Shown piece after piece: positions 14,308 to 23,876 of a stretch of DNA of 53,669 nucleotides. How positions within the stretch are numbered: the first letter of the stretch is position 1; each line of letters starts with the position of its first letter. A model generated the notes under the pieces. That model was not told the origin of the DNA, made no database searches, and saw nothing but the letters and a program-made list of their open reading frames with translations. A program made the translations under genes and the position numbers. Source of the stretch: Clostridiales bacterium. Its GTDB lineage: Bacteria; Bacillota; Clostridia; Lachnospirales; Lachnospiraceae. The DNA is taken from NCBI GenBank assembly GCA_022770525.1, contig JALEHN010000002.1, forward strand, positions 1 through 53,669, read 5' to 3'.

Positions 14308-15906
14308 ATGAAAAAAAGAGGAATTCTTTTAGGCGTAATGGTGCTTTTAGTATCTGCTGCACTTTGTGCATGCGGCAAAGGCGGCAAGAATACAGAGTCT
14401 TCCGACACTGTGAATAGTTCTTCAGAAGTACAGGGCACGAGCGAAGCTGCACAGACAGAAGAAGCGACTGCCGGCGAGCCAGTACAAGGCGGTCATGTTG
14501 TTTTAGGTATGACACAGGACCTTGTAAGTCTTGACCCCCACCAAGTAACGGATGCAGGAACCAGAGGCGCGGTATTTAATTTGTACGAAGGTTTGGTAAA
14601 ACCGACATCAGACGGTGATATCGAACCGGCTGTAGCTGCAAGCTATGAGATTTCAGATGATGCAAAGACATACACATTTACATTGAGAGATGGTGTGACT
14701 TTCCATGACGGCAGTGCAGTGACAGCAGACGATGTTAAATATTCTATTGAACGTTATGCGGAGATTCAGGGCGAATCTTCCGCATTTTCTATTTTGGATA
14801 AGGTGGAGATTCAGGACGAAAAAACAGTTGTTCTGGATTTAAAGGAATCTTATTCCGAGTTCCTTCCGTATCTGGCTTCAGCGGCAATTATTCCGGCATC
14901 CAATGAAGATCCGGAAGGCAATCCGATCGGTACAGGTCCGTTTAAGTATGCATCTTACAAACCGGGACAGAGCCTTAAGATTGAAAAATATGACGGCTAC
15001 TGGAAAGAAGGTTATCCGTACCTTGACAGCGCGGAATTTAAATTTGTTGCCGATGTGGATACAGCCTACACAGAACTCAAAGCAGGCACAATCGATATTC
15101 TGAATTACCTGACCATTGACCAGACCCAGGCGTTATCTGACGACTTTAAGATTGTTAAAGGAAGTATGATGCTTGTTCATGCTATGTTTTTGAATAACGA
15201 GTATGAACCGCTTCAGGATACAAAAGTCCGTCAGGCACTTTGCTATGCTGTTGACCGTCAGGCCATTAATGATTTCCTGTTTGGCGGTGAAAGTGAACTG
15301 ATCGGTTCCCACATGATTCCTGCAATCAAGAAATACTATGAGCCTGAAGCAGCAAATCAGTACAGCTATGATCCTGAAAAGGCAAAAGCATTGCTGGCAG
15401 AAGCCGGTTATGCAGACGGTTTTGATCTGGAGATTACAGTTCCGAGTGCTTACTCACAGCATGTGGACACTGCTCAGATTATTGCCGAAGAACTTAAAGC
15501 TGTAGGCATCAATGCGACACTTAAACAGGTTGAATGGGCAACATGGCTTTCAGATGTTTATTCAAAAAGAGAGTATCAGGCAACCGTCGTTGGTTTTGAC
15601 GGTACTTTAGCGCCAAGCGACTGGCTGAAAAAATACTGCACAGATGCGGGCAATAATATTGCCAACTTCAGCAACAGCGATTATGACGCGGCATTTGAAA
15701 AAGCTTTCGCAGCAGTTGATGATACCGAAAAAGCACAGTATTACAAAGAGTGTCAGATGATTCTGGCTCAAAACGCAGCTTCAGTTTATATTGAAGACCC
15801 TGCGGATTTTGTTGCTGTCAATGCAAAATTATCCGGTTATGTTTTCTATCCGGTGGCAGCACAGGATTTATCCACTGTATATTACACAGAACCGGTGAAT
15901 GAATAA
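14308..15906 (+). CDS. Peptide ABC transporter substrate-binding lipoprotein (SBP family 5)
   Basis: The 532-residue protein begins with a lipoprotein signal (MKKRGILLG...LCAC, lipid-modified Cys about 22) and a Ser/Thr/Glu linker. The family-5 signature is GGHVVLGMTQDLVSLDPH, then EGLVKPTSDGDIEPAVAASY and LRDGVTFHDGSAVTADDV. It binds oligopeptides or similar solutes outside the membrane and delivers them to the two permeases that follow. It is first in a complete operon (binding protein, two permeases, one fused ATPase). The 147-base gap before the permease gene holds an inverted repeat (GTGCCTTTGG/TACGTCGGCGGCGTA area) that might limit read-through. Confidence 0.93.
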   Translation: MKKRGILLGVMVLLVSAALCACGKGGKNTESSDTVNSSSEVQGTSEAAQTEEATAGEPVQGGHVVLGMTQDLVSLDPHQVTDAGTRGAVFNLYEGLVKPTSDGDIEPAVAASYEISDDAKTYTFTLRDGVTFHDGSAVTADDVKYSIERYAEIQGESSAFSILDKVEIQDEKTVVLDLKESYSEFLPYLASAAIIPASNEDPEGNPIGTGPFKYASYKPGQSLKIEKYDGYWKEGYPYLDSAEFKFVADVDTAYTELKAGTIDILNYLTIDQTQALSDDFKIVKGSMMLVHAMFLNNEYEPLQDTKVRQALCYAVDRQAINDFLFGGESELIGSHMIPAIKKYYEPEAANQYSYDPEKAKALLAEAGYADGFDLEITVPSAYSQHVDTAQIIAEELKAVGINATLKQVEWATWLSDVYSKREYQATVVGFDGTLAPSDWLKKYCTDAGNNIANFSNSDYDAAFEKAFAAVDDTEKAQYYKECQMILAQNAASVYIEDPADFVAVNAKLSGYVFYPVAAQDLSTVYYTEPVNE

Positions 15907-16053
15907 TCAGGCATTTAGCATCTGATTGATGAAATTTTACCCGGTTTCAAACAGGCACAAAGCTCTTTGGGAGCGTGCCTTTGGAAAAGTACGTCGGCGG
16001 CGTACTTAAAATCAAACAGACAAAATTCAGGAAAAGGCACAGGAGGCATTTTT

Positions 16054-16998
16054 ATGAAGTATTTTATTAAAAAATTAATAACTCTCATTATAACATTGTT
16101 GTTCATATCAATGCTGACCTTTGCCGCGTTTTCCGTAATTCCCGGAGATGCGTCACTGACAAAACTCGGTACCGATGCATCTCCGGAACAGGTTGAGGCG
16201 CTCAGGGAGCAGATGGGATTAAACGATCCGATGCCGGTGCGGTATGTCCGATGGCTTAAAGACGCGCTTCGCGGAGATTTTGGTGAATCTTATCAGTACA
16301 ACGGCACAGCAGTGTCCGAGCTGCTTGCCCAGAGACTGCCGGTAACGGTCGTATTGTCCGTAATGGCATTGATCATTATTCTTGCGTTGTCGATCCCGCT
16401 TGGGATTATATCCGCAAAACATTCGGGGAAATGGCTGGATACATTCATCAGCCAGGTGACACAGATTACAATGGCGATACCCGCGTTTTTTCTGGGTATC
16501 CTTTTAACATATATTTTCGGTCTGGTACTTCAGTGGTTCCAGCCGGGAAAATTTGTCGGACTCGATGAAAGTGTTTCAGGCTGTCTGAAATATCTGATTT
16601 ATCCGGCGATTGCCATTGCATTGCCAAAGATTGCGATGGTTGTCAAGTTTTTAAGAAATTCAGTTTTAAGCGAAGTTAAAAAAGACTATGTACGCACCGC
16701 TTACAGTAAAGGAAATACGAAAAACGGTGTTTTATATAAACATGTGCTGAAAAATGCACTGATTCCGGTTATTACTTTTGTAGCATTGATCATTGCTGAA
16801 ATATTGGCGGGAAGTATTATCGTGGAGCAGGTGTTTTCTGTTCCGGGGATGGGAAGACTTCTGATCAGCTCCATTTCCAATCGTGATTATCCTGTCGTGC
16901 AGGCCATCGTGACTTACATTACAGCGATTGTTGTGATTATTAATTTTATTGTTGATATTTTATATCAGCTGGTGGATCCGAGAGTCAATGCGCAGTAG
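16054..16998 (+). CDS. Peptide ABC transporter permease (DppB/OppB-like)
   Basis: ATG 16054 after CAGGAGG gives 314 residues; the open frame from 15967 is longer but lacks a ribosome binding site. Six membrane segments are apparent, starting with MKYFIKKLITLIITLLFIS. The OppBC-type signatures include YVRWLKDALRGDFG and the EAA loop region YVRTAYSKGNTKNGVLYKH...NALIPVITF. It forms the membrane channel with the next gene, whose GTG start lies 11 bases on. Confidence 0.93.
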   Translation: MKYFIKKLITLIITLLFISMLTFAAFSVIPGDASLTKLGTDASPEQVEALREQMGLNDPMPVRYVRWLKDALRGDFGESYQYNGTAVSELLAQRLPVTVVLSVMALIIILALSIPLGIISAKHSGKWLDTFISQVTQITMAIPAFFLGILLTYIFGLVLQWFQPGKFVGLDESVSGCLKYLIYPAIAIALPKIAMVVKFLRNSVLSEVKKDYVRTAYSKGNTKNGVLYKHVLKNALIPVITFVALIIAEILAGSIIVEQVFSVPGMGRLLISSISNRDYPVVQAIVTYITAIVVIINFIVDILYQLVDPRVNAQ

Positions 16999-17009
16999 GA
17001 GGAGCAGTC

Positions 17010-17813
17010 GTGAAAGTAAAGAAAAAACATAATTACAACTTAATCATCGGCTGTGTGCTGACCGGCATTTTACTTTTGATGGCAATCATCGGACAGTTCT
17101 GGACGCCTTACGGCGAGACTGAGATGAACGCGGCCGCTAAAAACATGGGACCGTCACTGGCACATCTGATGGGAACAGATAATTTCGGCAGAGATATCTT
17201 CAGCCGTGTCATGATCGGCAGCGGCAATACTTTTCTTGTGGCACTTTGTACCGTTGCCATTGGTGCGGTATTTGGCACGATCATCGGGGCACTGACCGGT
17301 TATTTCGGCGGATGGATCGATGAAGTGATTATGCGTATCAACGATGTGATTTTATCTTTTCCAAGTATACTGCTGGCACTGATTTTTATCAGTCTTCTGG
17401 GCGGCGGTACATATAACATTATACTGGCGCTGGGTGTTTTATTTATACCGAGTTTTGCAAGAATTGTCCGCAGTGAAATGATTCGGTGCCGTGATCTTGA
17501 TTTTGTCCGCAGTGCGAAAGTCATGGGGGCAAAAAGCTTTAGGATTATTTTTGTGCATATCCTTCCGAATACATGGGTCAGCATGCTGACTGCAGCGATG
17601 ATCGGTTTTAATAATGCCGTGCTTGCTGAAGCAAGTATGAGCTATCTTGGTCTTGGCGTTCAGCCGCCGCAGGCAAGTCTGGGACGGATGCTTTCCGAGG
17701 CACAGTCCTATCTGTTTAATGCGCCGTGGTACGCCATTGCGCCGGGTATTGTAATTATATTAATTATTCTCGGATTTTCGATGATCAGCGAAGGTCTTCG
17801 CAAAATCAGCTGA
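17010..17813 (+). CDS. Peptide ABC transporter permease (DppC/OppC-like)
   Basis: A GTG start at 17010 behind TAGGAGGAG gives 267 residues. The DppC signature HLMGTDNFGRDIFSRVMIGS follows the first membrane helix. The EAA-loop is DFVRSAKVMGAKSFRIIFVH, followed by HILPN, and the C-terminus has the typical AEASMSYLGLGVQPP and PWYAIAPG. It pairs with the preceding permease and lies 13 bases before the ATPase gene. Confidence 0.94.
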   Translation: MKVKKKHNYNLIIGCVLTGILLLMAIIGQFWTPYGETEMNAAAKNMGPSLAHLMGTDNFGRDIFSRVMIGSGNTFLVALCTVAIGAVFGTIIGALTGYFGGWIDEVIMRINDVILSFPSILLALIFISLLGGGTYNIILALGVLFIPSFARIVRSEMIRCRDLDFVRSAKVMGAKSFRIIFVHILPNTWVSMLTAAMIGFNNAVLAEASMSYLGLGVQPPQASLGRMLSEAQSYLFNAPWYAIAPGIVIILIILGFSMISEGLRKIS

Positions 17814-17826
17814 CAGGAGGGGTATT

Positions 17827-19560
17827 GTGAAAAACATTCTTGAAATTAAGGATCTGACTGTCGGCTTTTGTGAAAATACAGGCTGGCATCAGGTACTGAA
17901 TAAAATCAGCTTTGATATCGGCGAAGGTGAAATTGTCGGTATTGTCGGCGAATCAGGTTCAGGAAAATCCATGACGGCGCTTACCATCATGCACCTTCTG
18001 GCAGAAAATGCTGTCATCAAAGAAGGGGAGATTCTCTTTGACGGACAGGATCTTTTAAAATGCGGCGATGACAGGATGCGCTGCGTTCAGGGCAACGACA
18101 TTTCCATGATTTTTCAGGAGCCGATGACATCGCTTAATCCGGTTCAGAAAATCGGGACACAGATTGGCGAAGCACTCCGTCTTCATACAAATTTAAATAA
18201 TGATGAAATACAAAAAAGAGTCATAGAATCCATGGAGAATGTGGGCCTTCCAAAACCCGCGGAGCTTGCCGGGAAGTATCCGTATCAGTTATCCGGCGGT
18301 ATGCGCCAGCGCGTGATGATTGCTATGGCTTCCATTTGCAGTCCGAAGCTTTTGATTGCCGATGAGCCGACAACGGCGCTTGATGTGACTGTTCAAATGC
18401 AGATTTTAAAATTATTGCGGCGGTTTCATGATGAAACAGGGACTTCCATACTGTTTATTTCCCATGATCTCAATGTTGTCCGTGCACTGTGTGACCGGGT
18501 CATTGTCATGTACCGCGGGGACATTGTGGAGACCGGTGACGCTGTGGAAGTATTAAGACATCCAAAGCATGATTATACAAAAACACTTGTGGCTGCAATT
18601 CCGAAAAACACAAATGTGCCGGTGGAAAAAAATCCGGTTGTTTCTGTTAAAAATTTGAATGTTTATTATAATGAGGGAAGACATCTGTTTTCGGCTTCAA
18701 AAAAGAAAAAACATGTCATTAAAAATATTTCTTTTGATATTTATGACGGTGAGATTCTCGGTGTTGTCGGCGAAAGCGGATGCGGTAAATCAACACTGGG
18801 GAAAACGCTGACGGGCCTTAACAGAGATTATACAGGGGAAATAACAATGGCCTGCAAACGTCCTCAGATGGTTTTTCAGGATCCCTTCGGTTCGTTAAAT
18901 CCGGCAAAAAAGCTTGGCTGGATTATGGAGGAACCGTTAAAGCTGTCGGGAATCAGAGATAAAAAGTCAAGAATTGCGATGGTTGACCAAATGCTTTGCC
19001 AGATAGGGCTTGACGAAAGCTATAAAAACAGATATGCTCATGAGTTATCAGGAGGGCAGCGTCAGCGTGTCAGTATCGGTCTTGCGCTGTTGGCAGGAAC
19101 AAAGTTTATTGTTGCCGACGAACCGGTGTCCGCACTTGATGTTACGGTACAGAGCCAGATTCTTGATCTGATTTTGGATATCCATCAGAAACAGAATGTG
19201 ACGATGATGTTTATTTCCCATGATTTAAATGTTGTGCGGGGCATCTGTCACAGGGTGATCGTCATGTATCTCGGTGAGATTGTTGAAGTCGCGGAAGTTC
19301 ATGAAATATATGAGCATCCGAGACATCCGTATACGCAGCTTTTATTGAAAGCTATTTTAAATGGTGACGGGCGCGTACCCGCCGGAACAAAAAATTCCGG
19401 AAAAACGACGGAGGAAGTCAATAATGAAGGATGCGCCTATTATCCGAGATGTCCGTATCATTCCGATGAATGCCTGTTTCACCGTCCGGAAATGAAAAAT
19501 GCGGGAACTGACAAAAATCCGCATCTTGTGAAGTGCTATCATATGCTGACGGTTGATTGA
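17827..19560 (+). CDS. Fused peptide ABC transporter ATPase (DppD-DppF in one chain)
   Basis: The 577-residue protein starts at GTG 17827 (AGGAGGGG upstream). It has two complete nucleotide-binding domains. The first has Walker [10 protein letters not shown], signature LSGGMRQRV and Walker [13 protein letters not shown]. The second has [18 protein letters not shown] and [14 protein letters not shown]-terminal oligopeptide-type segment carries [14 protein letters not shown], a Cys-rich motif found in OppD/OppF tails and linked to an Fe-S cluster in some members. Such fusions (GsiA-like) are known. It energises the permease pair. Confidence 0.94.
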   Translation: MKNILEIKDLTVGFCENTGWHQVLNKISFDIGEGEIVGIVGESGSGKSMTALTIMHLLAENAVIKEGEILFDGQDLLKCGDDRMRCVQGNDISMIFQEPMTSLNPVQKIGTQIGEALRLHTNLNNDEIQKRVIESMENVGLPKPAELAGKYPYQLSGGMRQRVMIAMASICSPKLLIADEPTTALDVTVQMQILKLLRRFHDETGTSILFISHDLNVVRALCDRVIVMYRGDIVETGDAVEVLRHPKHDYTKTLVAAIPKNTNVPVEKNPVVSVKNLNVYYNEGRHLFSASKKKKHVIKNISFDIYDGEILGVVGESGCGKSTLGKTLTGLNRDYTGEITMACKRPQMVFQDPFGSLNPAKKLGWIMEEPLKLSGIRDKKSRIAMVDQMLCQIGLDESYKNRYAHELSGGQRQRVSIGLALLAGTKFIVADEPVSALDVTVQSQILDLILDIHQKQNVTMMFISHDLNVVRGICHRVIVMYLGEIVEVAEVHEIYEHPRHPYTQLLLKAILNGDGRVPAGTKNSGKTTEEVNNEGCAYYPRCPYHSDECLFHRPEMKNAGTDKNPHLVKCYHMLTVD

Positions 19561-19656
19561 ATTAAAACAGGTCTGATCAAAAGCTGATTCAGAAAGGTGT
19601 TTTAGACCTTTAGCTTCCTGACGTAAATTGAGATTGTTGAAAAGCAGAGGAAAACG

Positions 19657-20403
19657 ATGATGAGAAATATTAAATTGACAATAGAATATGACGGCAGCCG
19701 GTATGACGGCTGGCAGCGTCTTGGTAAGAACAGCGGTCAGATGACGATTCAGGGAAAGATTGAAGAGGTTTTAAAAAAGATGACCGGTGAGGATATTGAA
19801 CTTGACGGTTCGGGACGGACAGATGCCGGTGTCCATGCCTATGCCCAGGTGGCCAATTTCCATACAAATACAACGATGAAGTGCTATGAAATCAAGCATT
19901 ATTTAAATCGCTATCTTCCGCGGGATATCGCTGTGTTTGAAGTGGAAGAAGTTGATGAACGCTTCCACAGCCGGCTGAATGTAAAGTCAAAAAAGTATAT
20001 CTACCGTATAGCCATCGGTGAAGTGCCAAGCGTCTTTGACAGAAAATATACGTATTATTGTTTTGACAGACTTGACGTGGCAGCCATGAAAAAAGCGGCC
20101 GTCTATCTGATCGGCCGTCATGATTTTAAAGCTTTTTCTTCGATTAAAAAGACAAACAAATCAACGGTCAGAGAGATTTATGATATAGATATATATAACG
20201 ACGGACGTGAGATTCAGATCACTGTTCACGGCAGCGGCTTTTTATATAATATGGTGCGCATTATCGCAGGTACGCTGATTGAAGTTGGTAAAGGCGAAAG
20301 AAAACCGGAAGATATGAAGTGCATTCTTGACAGCAGAGACAGGGAGCAGGCAGGTGTGACAGCACCGGCTCAGGGACTGTTTTTGCTTGAAGTTGAATAT
20401 TAA
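19657..20403 (+). CDS. truA: tRNA pseudouridine(38-40) synthase TruA
   Basis: The 248-residue product has the TruA catalytic motif GSGRTDAGVHA, with Asp about residue 53 as nucleophile, preceded by EYDGSRYDGWQ. The motif FHSRLNVKSKKYIYRI and the C-terminal GSGFLYNMVRIIAGTL are also family hallmarks. It modifies U38-U40 in the anticodon arm of tRNAs. The Met-Met start at 19657 sits behind GAGGAAAACG, a modest ribosome binding site. It lies about 100 bases after the transporter and may have its own promoter, which I could not define. Confidence 0.96.
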   Translation: MMRNIKLTIEYDGSRYDGWQRLGKNSGQMTIQGKIEEVLKKMTGEDIELDGSGRTDAGVHAYAQVANFHTNTTMKCYEIKHYLNRYLPRDIAVFEVEEVDERFHSRLNVKSKKYIYRIAIGEVPSVFDRKYTYYCFDRLDVAAMKKAAVYLIGRHDFKAFSSIKKTNKSTVREIYDIDIYNDGREIQITVHGSGFLYNMVRIIAGTLIEVGKGERKPEDMKCILDSRDREQAGVTAPAQGLFLLEVEY

Positions 20404-20462
20404 TGATACCCGGGACAAAAGTTTTAACCGGGGAATCGTTATAAATAGACACAGCGATTAAC

Positions 20463-20489
20463 AGGATGCATGAAAAAGATGCATCCTTT
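20463..20489 (+). terminator. Probable terminator after truA
   Basis: AGGATGCAT pairs with ATGCATCCT around GAAAAAG, followed by TTTGG. The stem is perfect but the T run is short. Confidence 0.6.
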
Positions 20490-20557
20490 GGTATTTATGT
20501 TGAAATTTCCCGGAATCTGAATCGATGAGATTCCGGCTAAAGTCAGGAGGAATTTTA

Positions 20558-21262
20558 ATGACAAAATTGCAGACTGAAAAATTAAATGTGAACGAAGTTA
20601 TCCATGACAGGGAAAAATTTGCAGCAGTGTTTGACCATACGATTCTGCGACCGGATGCCACATTTGATGATGTCCGGAAAATATGTGCGGAAGCAATCAA
20701 ATACCATTTTGCGTCTGTCTGTGTCAATTCATGCCATGCGGCCCTCGTATCAGATATGCTTAAAGATACGGGAATCAAGACGTGCTGTGTTGTCGGCTTT
20801 CCGCTGGGGGCCTGCACTTCACAGGCTAAGGCCTTTGAGGCGAAGTGTGCCGTGGATGACGGCGCCGAAGAAATTGACATGGTGATCAATGTCGGGTATT
20901 TAAAATCCGGGGCATATGATATGGTGCAGAAGGATATTGAGGCTGTGGTCGCAGCTGTTTTTGGGAGAGCCGCTGTAAAGGTGATTATCGAAACATGTCT
21001 TCTTAATGATGAAGAAAAGGTGGCCGCATGTAAGCTTGCAAAGGCAGCAGGCGCCCATTTTGTGAAAACATCAACAGGTTTTTCAACAGGCGGCGCAAAA
21101 GCTTCGGATGTACGGCTGATGCGTGAAACGGTCGGTGAAAAGATGGGGGTTAAAGCTTCCGGCGGCATCAGAGATTTTGAAACTGCAGAGGCGATGCTTG
21201 AAGCCGGGGCCAACAGAATCGGCGCCAGTGCGTCTGCAAAATTAATTGAATCTATGGTATAA
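20558..21262 (+). CDS. deoC: Deoxyribose-phosphate aldolase
   Basis: ATG 20558 behind CAGGAGG gives 234 residues; the open frame extends upstream to 20525 without a better site. DeoC motifs are FDHTILRPDAT, the Asp of EEIDMVINVGYLK and the Schiff-base lysine in HFVKTSTGFSTGGA. The tail VKASGGIRDFETA binds phosphate. The enzyme splits deoxyribose 5-phosphate into glyceraldehyde 3-phosphate and acetaldehyde in deoxynucleoside use. The gene stands apart from any other deo gene, 50 bases before a metal transporter. Confidence 0.95.
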   Translation: MTKLQTEKLNVNEVIHDREKFAAVFDHTILRPDATFDDVRKICAEAIKYHFASVCVNSCHAALVSDMLKDTGIKTCCVVGFPLGACTSQAKAFEAKCAVDDGAEEIDMVINVGYLKSGAYDMVQKDIEAVVAAVFGRAAVKVIIETCLLNDEEKVAACKLAKAAGAHFVKTSTGFSTGGAKASDVRLMRETVGEKMGVKASGGIRDFETAEAMLEAGANRIGASASAKLIESMV

Positions 21263-21312
21263 AAGTGGTATTCTGTAAAAATGCATAAGATTTTATGACG
21301 GGAGGTTTTATC

Positions 21313-22488
21313 TTGACAGATTTATTGGTGAAGTTATTTGTAAAAGATTATAAAAATATTGAAAACAGTACTGTGCGGACGGCGTATGGCGTGATGGCAG
21401 GCTTTGTCGGTATTGCCTGCAATATACTGCTGTTTGCGGCAAAGGCGATGATCGGTATGTTTTCGGGTTCTATTGCTATTATCGCAGATGCGTTTAACAA
21501 TCTGACGGATGCGGTTTCTTCGATTATTTCACTGGTCGGTGCGAAGCTGGCAAACCGTCCGGCAGATGATGAGCATCCTTTCGGACATGGGCGTTATGAA
21601 TATATTTCGGCATTTATTGTGGCATTCCTCGTTGTGCAGGTCGGTTTTTCATGTGCCAAAAGTGCCTTTGATAAAATACTGCATCCTTCGGATCTGACAT
21701 TTAGTATGGTATCAGTGGCTGTTTTACTGTTGTCGATCCTTGGTAAGATATGGCTCGGATTATTTAACAGAAAACTGGGAAATCGCATTAATTCTTCTGT
21801 GATGAAAGCAACGGCAGCTGATGCTATGGGGGATGTGCTTACCACAAGTGCAACGGTTGTATCTATATGCGTTTATCATTTCTTTGCACTGAACATTGAT
21901 GGTATTGTCGGACTCATCGTAGCACTGATCGTTATATGGGCAGGTATCGGCATTGCAAAGGATACATTAAAGCCTCTGCTGGGTGAGAAGGCCGATCCGG
22001 AGACGGCAAAGAAGATTAAGCAGATGGTGGAAAGCTATGAAGGTATTTACGGCAGCCATGATCTGATCGTTCATAATTACGGTCCCACAAACAGTATGGC
22101 AACCATTCATGCGGAGGTTTCCAACAATGCGGATATTGAAGTATCCCATGAGCTGATTGACAGAATTGAGCGGGAAGTCACAAAAGCAACAGGTATTTTC
22201 CTTGTTATTCATATGGACCCGATCGAAGTGAATGATGTACAGGTTTTATATTATAAAGAACAGGTCGTTGAGATACTGAAAAATATTGATGAAAACCTGA
22301 GCTGTCATGATTTCCGTATGGTCAATGGCGAGAACCAGATAAATCTGATTTTTGATGTTGTTGTGCCGCATACTTATAAAGAGGATAAAAAGAATGAACT
22401 GCTCCATAGAATCATGGATGACGTACAGAAGTTTGACAGCCGCTGTCAGTGTGTGATCACGATGGAAAATAATTATGTCGACCTGTAA
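21313..22488 (+). CDS. Cation diffusion facilitator (CDF) family metal exporter
   Basis: The likely start is TTG 21313, which sits behind CGGGAGG; the in-frame ATG at 21295 precedes that site. The 391-residue protein has the CDF metal-site motif IADAFNNLTDAVSS (helix II, with the D-x3-D pattern) and the loop DDEHPFGHGRYEY. Helix V carries the second pair in ATAADAMGDVLTTSA. About six membrane helices precede a long cytoplasmic C-terminal domain with HDLIVHNYGPTNSMATIHAEV. It likely exports Zn2+, Mn2+ or Fe2+ by proton exchange; the metal cannot be assigned. Confidence 0.92.
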   Translation: MTDLLVKLFVKDYKNIENSTVRTAYGVMAGFVGIACNILLFAAKAMIGMFSGSIAIIADAFNNLTDAVSSIISLVGAKLANRPADDEHPFGHGRYEYISAFIVAFLVVQVGFSCAKSAFDKILHPSDLTFSMVSVAVLLLSILGKIWLGLFNRKLGNRINSSVMKATAADAMGDVLTTSATVVSICVYHFFALNIDGIVGLIVALIVIWAGIGIAKDTLKPLLGEKADPETAKKIKQMVESYEGIYGSHDLIVHNYGPTNSMATIHAEVSNNADIEVSHELIDRIEREVTKATGIFLVIHMDPIEVNDVQVLYYKEQVVEILKNIDENLSCHDFRMVNGENQINLIFDVVVPHTYKEDKKNELLHRIMDDVQKFDSRCQCVITMENNYVDL

Positions 22489-22551
22489 TGTATGGGATAT
22501 ATGCTAAATTGAGTGCAAAGTTTAAATTTTTAAAAAAAATAAAAAAAGTAC

Positions 22552-22580
22552 TTGCATTTTGATTCAACTTAGTATATAAT
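22552..22580 (+). promoter_or_regulatory. Promoter of the tRNA-Gln gene
   Basis: TTGCAT, a 17-bp spacer and TATAAT end 20 bases before the mature tRNA 5' end. Confidence 0.8.
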
Positions 22581-22600
22581 TCATTTTGTTGACAAGGTAA

Positions 22601-22672
22601 TGGGCTGTCGCCAAACGGCAAGGCACTGGACTCTGACTCCAGCATTTGCAGGTTCGAATCCTGCCAGCCCAG
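22601..22672 (+). tRNA. tRNA-Gln (anticodon CUG)
   Basis: The 72-nt gene folds as a full cloverleaf. The acceptor stem is TGGGCTG with CAGCCCA and discriminator G. The D arm holds AACGGCAAGG. The anticodon arm is CTGGA-CTCTGAC-TCCAG, which gives anticodon CTG (codon CAG). The T arm has GGTTCGAATCC. The U1-A72 pair is typical of bacterial tRNA-Gln. The CCA end is not encoded. It is a single-gene unit with its own promoter and terminator. Confidence 0.96.
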
Positions 22673-22676
22673 TTGA

Positions 22677-22710
22677 GGACATCTTAAAGTATATAAGATG
22701 TCCTTTTTTT
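22677..22710 (+). terminator. Terminator of the tRNA-Gln gene
   Basis: GGACATCTTA pairs perfectly with TAAGATGTCC, followed by a run of T. Confidence 0.93.
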
Positions 22711-22868
22711 GTGGTACATGAAATAGTGATTGCCTATATCGCAAAGCGTCACAAAGCGTCACAAAACGTTTGCAGGGCTGCACACGATATGCAGCATGAA
22801 GCATTTTACAGGTTGACTATGAATAGTTACCGGAAGTTTTATGAACGGAAAAACAGGAGGAATAATTA

Positions 22869-23702
22869 ATGATTCGTTTAGGGGAAAAACAGAACCTTTT
22901 AGTTGTGAAGAAAAAAGATTTTGGCGTATATCTGGCAGAAACTGAAAACTCGGAAGAAAGCATTTTGCTTCCGAACAAGTATATACCTGAAGGCCTTAGT
23001 GTCGGCAGCCGGATTGAAGTTTTTGTATATAGAGATTCCAGTGACCGGCTGATTGCCACAACACTGATGCCGAAAATAACGCTGGGAGAGATGGGACCGC
23101 TTCAGGTGAAGCAGGTGACAAAGATTGGTGCGTTTCTTGACTGGGGGCTTGAAAAGGATCTTCTTCTGCCATATAAGGAGCAGTTATATCCGGTTGAGGA
23201 GGGAAAGACTTATCTGACAGCTTTATACATTGATAAGAGCAACCGTCTTTGTGCTACAATGAAAATTTATGATTACCTGAAAACCGACCATGATTATCAC
23301 AGAGACGATACAGTCAAAGGTATTTTATATCAGGTCAATGAAGATATCGGAGCTTTTGTGGCGGTGGATGGCAAATATCACGGGATGATTCCAAAGAAAA
23401 ATTATCATGGCGGATACAGACCGGGGACGGAGATTACTGCAAGGGTCGTGACGGTGCGTCCTGACGGAAAGATGGAACTGAGTCTGTCACAAAAGTCATA
23501 TATTCAGATGGATATTGACGCGTCTGTGATTATGCAGCTTCTGGACAGCTACAGCGGTGTGCTGCCGTTTACGGAAAAAGCGACACCTCAGGTCATCGAA
23601 AGAGAGACCGGTATGAGTAAAGCGGCGTTTAAACGTGCCGTGGGCAGACTTTTAAAACAGAAAAAAATTGAAATTGTTAACGGAAAAATACGCAGTATTT
23701 AA
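22869..23702 (+). CDS. cvfB: S1-like RNA-binding protein, CvfB family
   Basis: The 277-residue product starts at ATG 22869 behind ACAGGAGG. It has the CvfB layout of several S1-like OB domains followed by a winged helix. Signatures are DFGVYLAET, LPNKYIPEGL, TKIGAFLDWGLEKDLLLP and NEDIGAFVAVDGKYHGMIP. The C-terminal winged helix includes VIERETGMSKAAFKRAVGRL. Family members bind RNA and influence virulence and stress traits in Firmicutes (YitL in Bacillus). It stands alone between the tRNA and a cell-wall hydrolase gene. Confidence 0.92.
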   Translation: MIRLGEKQNLLVVKKKDFGVYLAETENSEESILLPNKYIPEGLSVGSRIEVFVYRDSSDRLIATTLMPKITLGEMGPLQVKQVTKIGAFLDWGLEKDLLLPYKEQLYPVEEGKTYLTALYIDKSNRLCATMKIYDYLKTDHDYHRDDTVKGILYQVNEDIGAFVAVDGKYHGMIPKKNYHGGYRPGTEITARVVTVRPDGKMELSLSQKSYIQMDIDASVIMQLLDSYSGVLPFTEKATPQVIERETGMSKAAFKRAVGRLLKQKKIEIVNGKIRSI

Positions 23703-23803
23703 TATCTGTGAAGAATTTTTTGGATAAAGTGCCTGTTTCAGGCAGAAACAGCAGACTTTTTCTGCCTATTCGTTACAGATTTATAAAAAAACAGGGGCTA
23801 AGG

Positions 23804-23832
23804 TTGACAAGTTCTTTGGACATTGATATAAT
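23804..23832 (+). promoter_or_regulatory. Strong promoter of the SH3/NlpC hydrolase gene
   Basis: A perfect TTGACA, 17-bp spacer and perfect TATAAT make this the best sigma-A match in the window. A hairpin (GGCAGAAA/TTTCTGCC, 23741-23766) just upstream may terminate cvfB, though no T run follows it. Confidence 0.88.
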
Positions 23833-23876
23833 TAGTCTGTAACAAATTTGTAATATATGAAAAAGTTGGTGGTTAA

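Noticed and set aside
20458-21213. 251-codon antisense open frame over deoC
   Set aside because: Its Ser/Ala/Thr-rich product is a typical shadow of a GC-containing gene on the opposite strand; deoC itself has full catalytic motifs.
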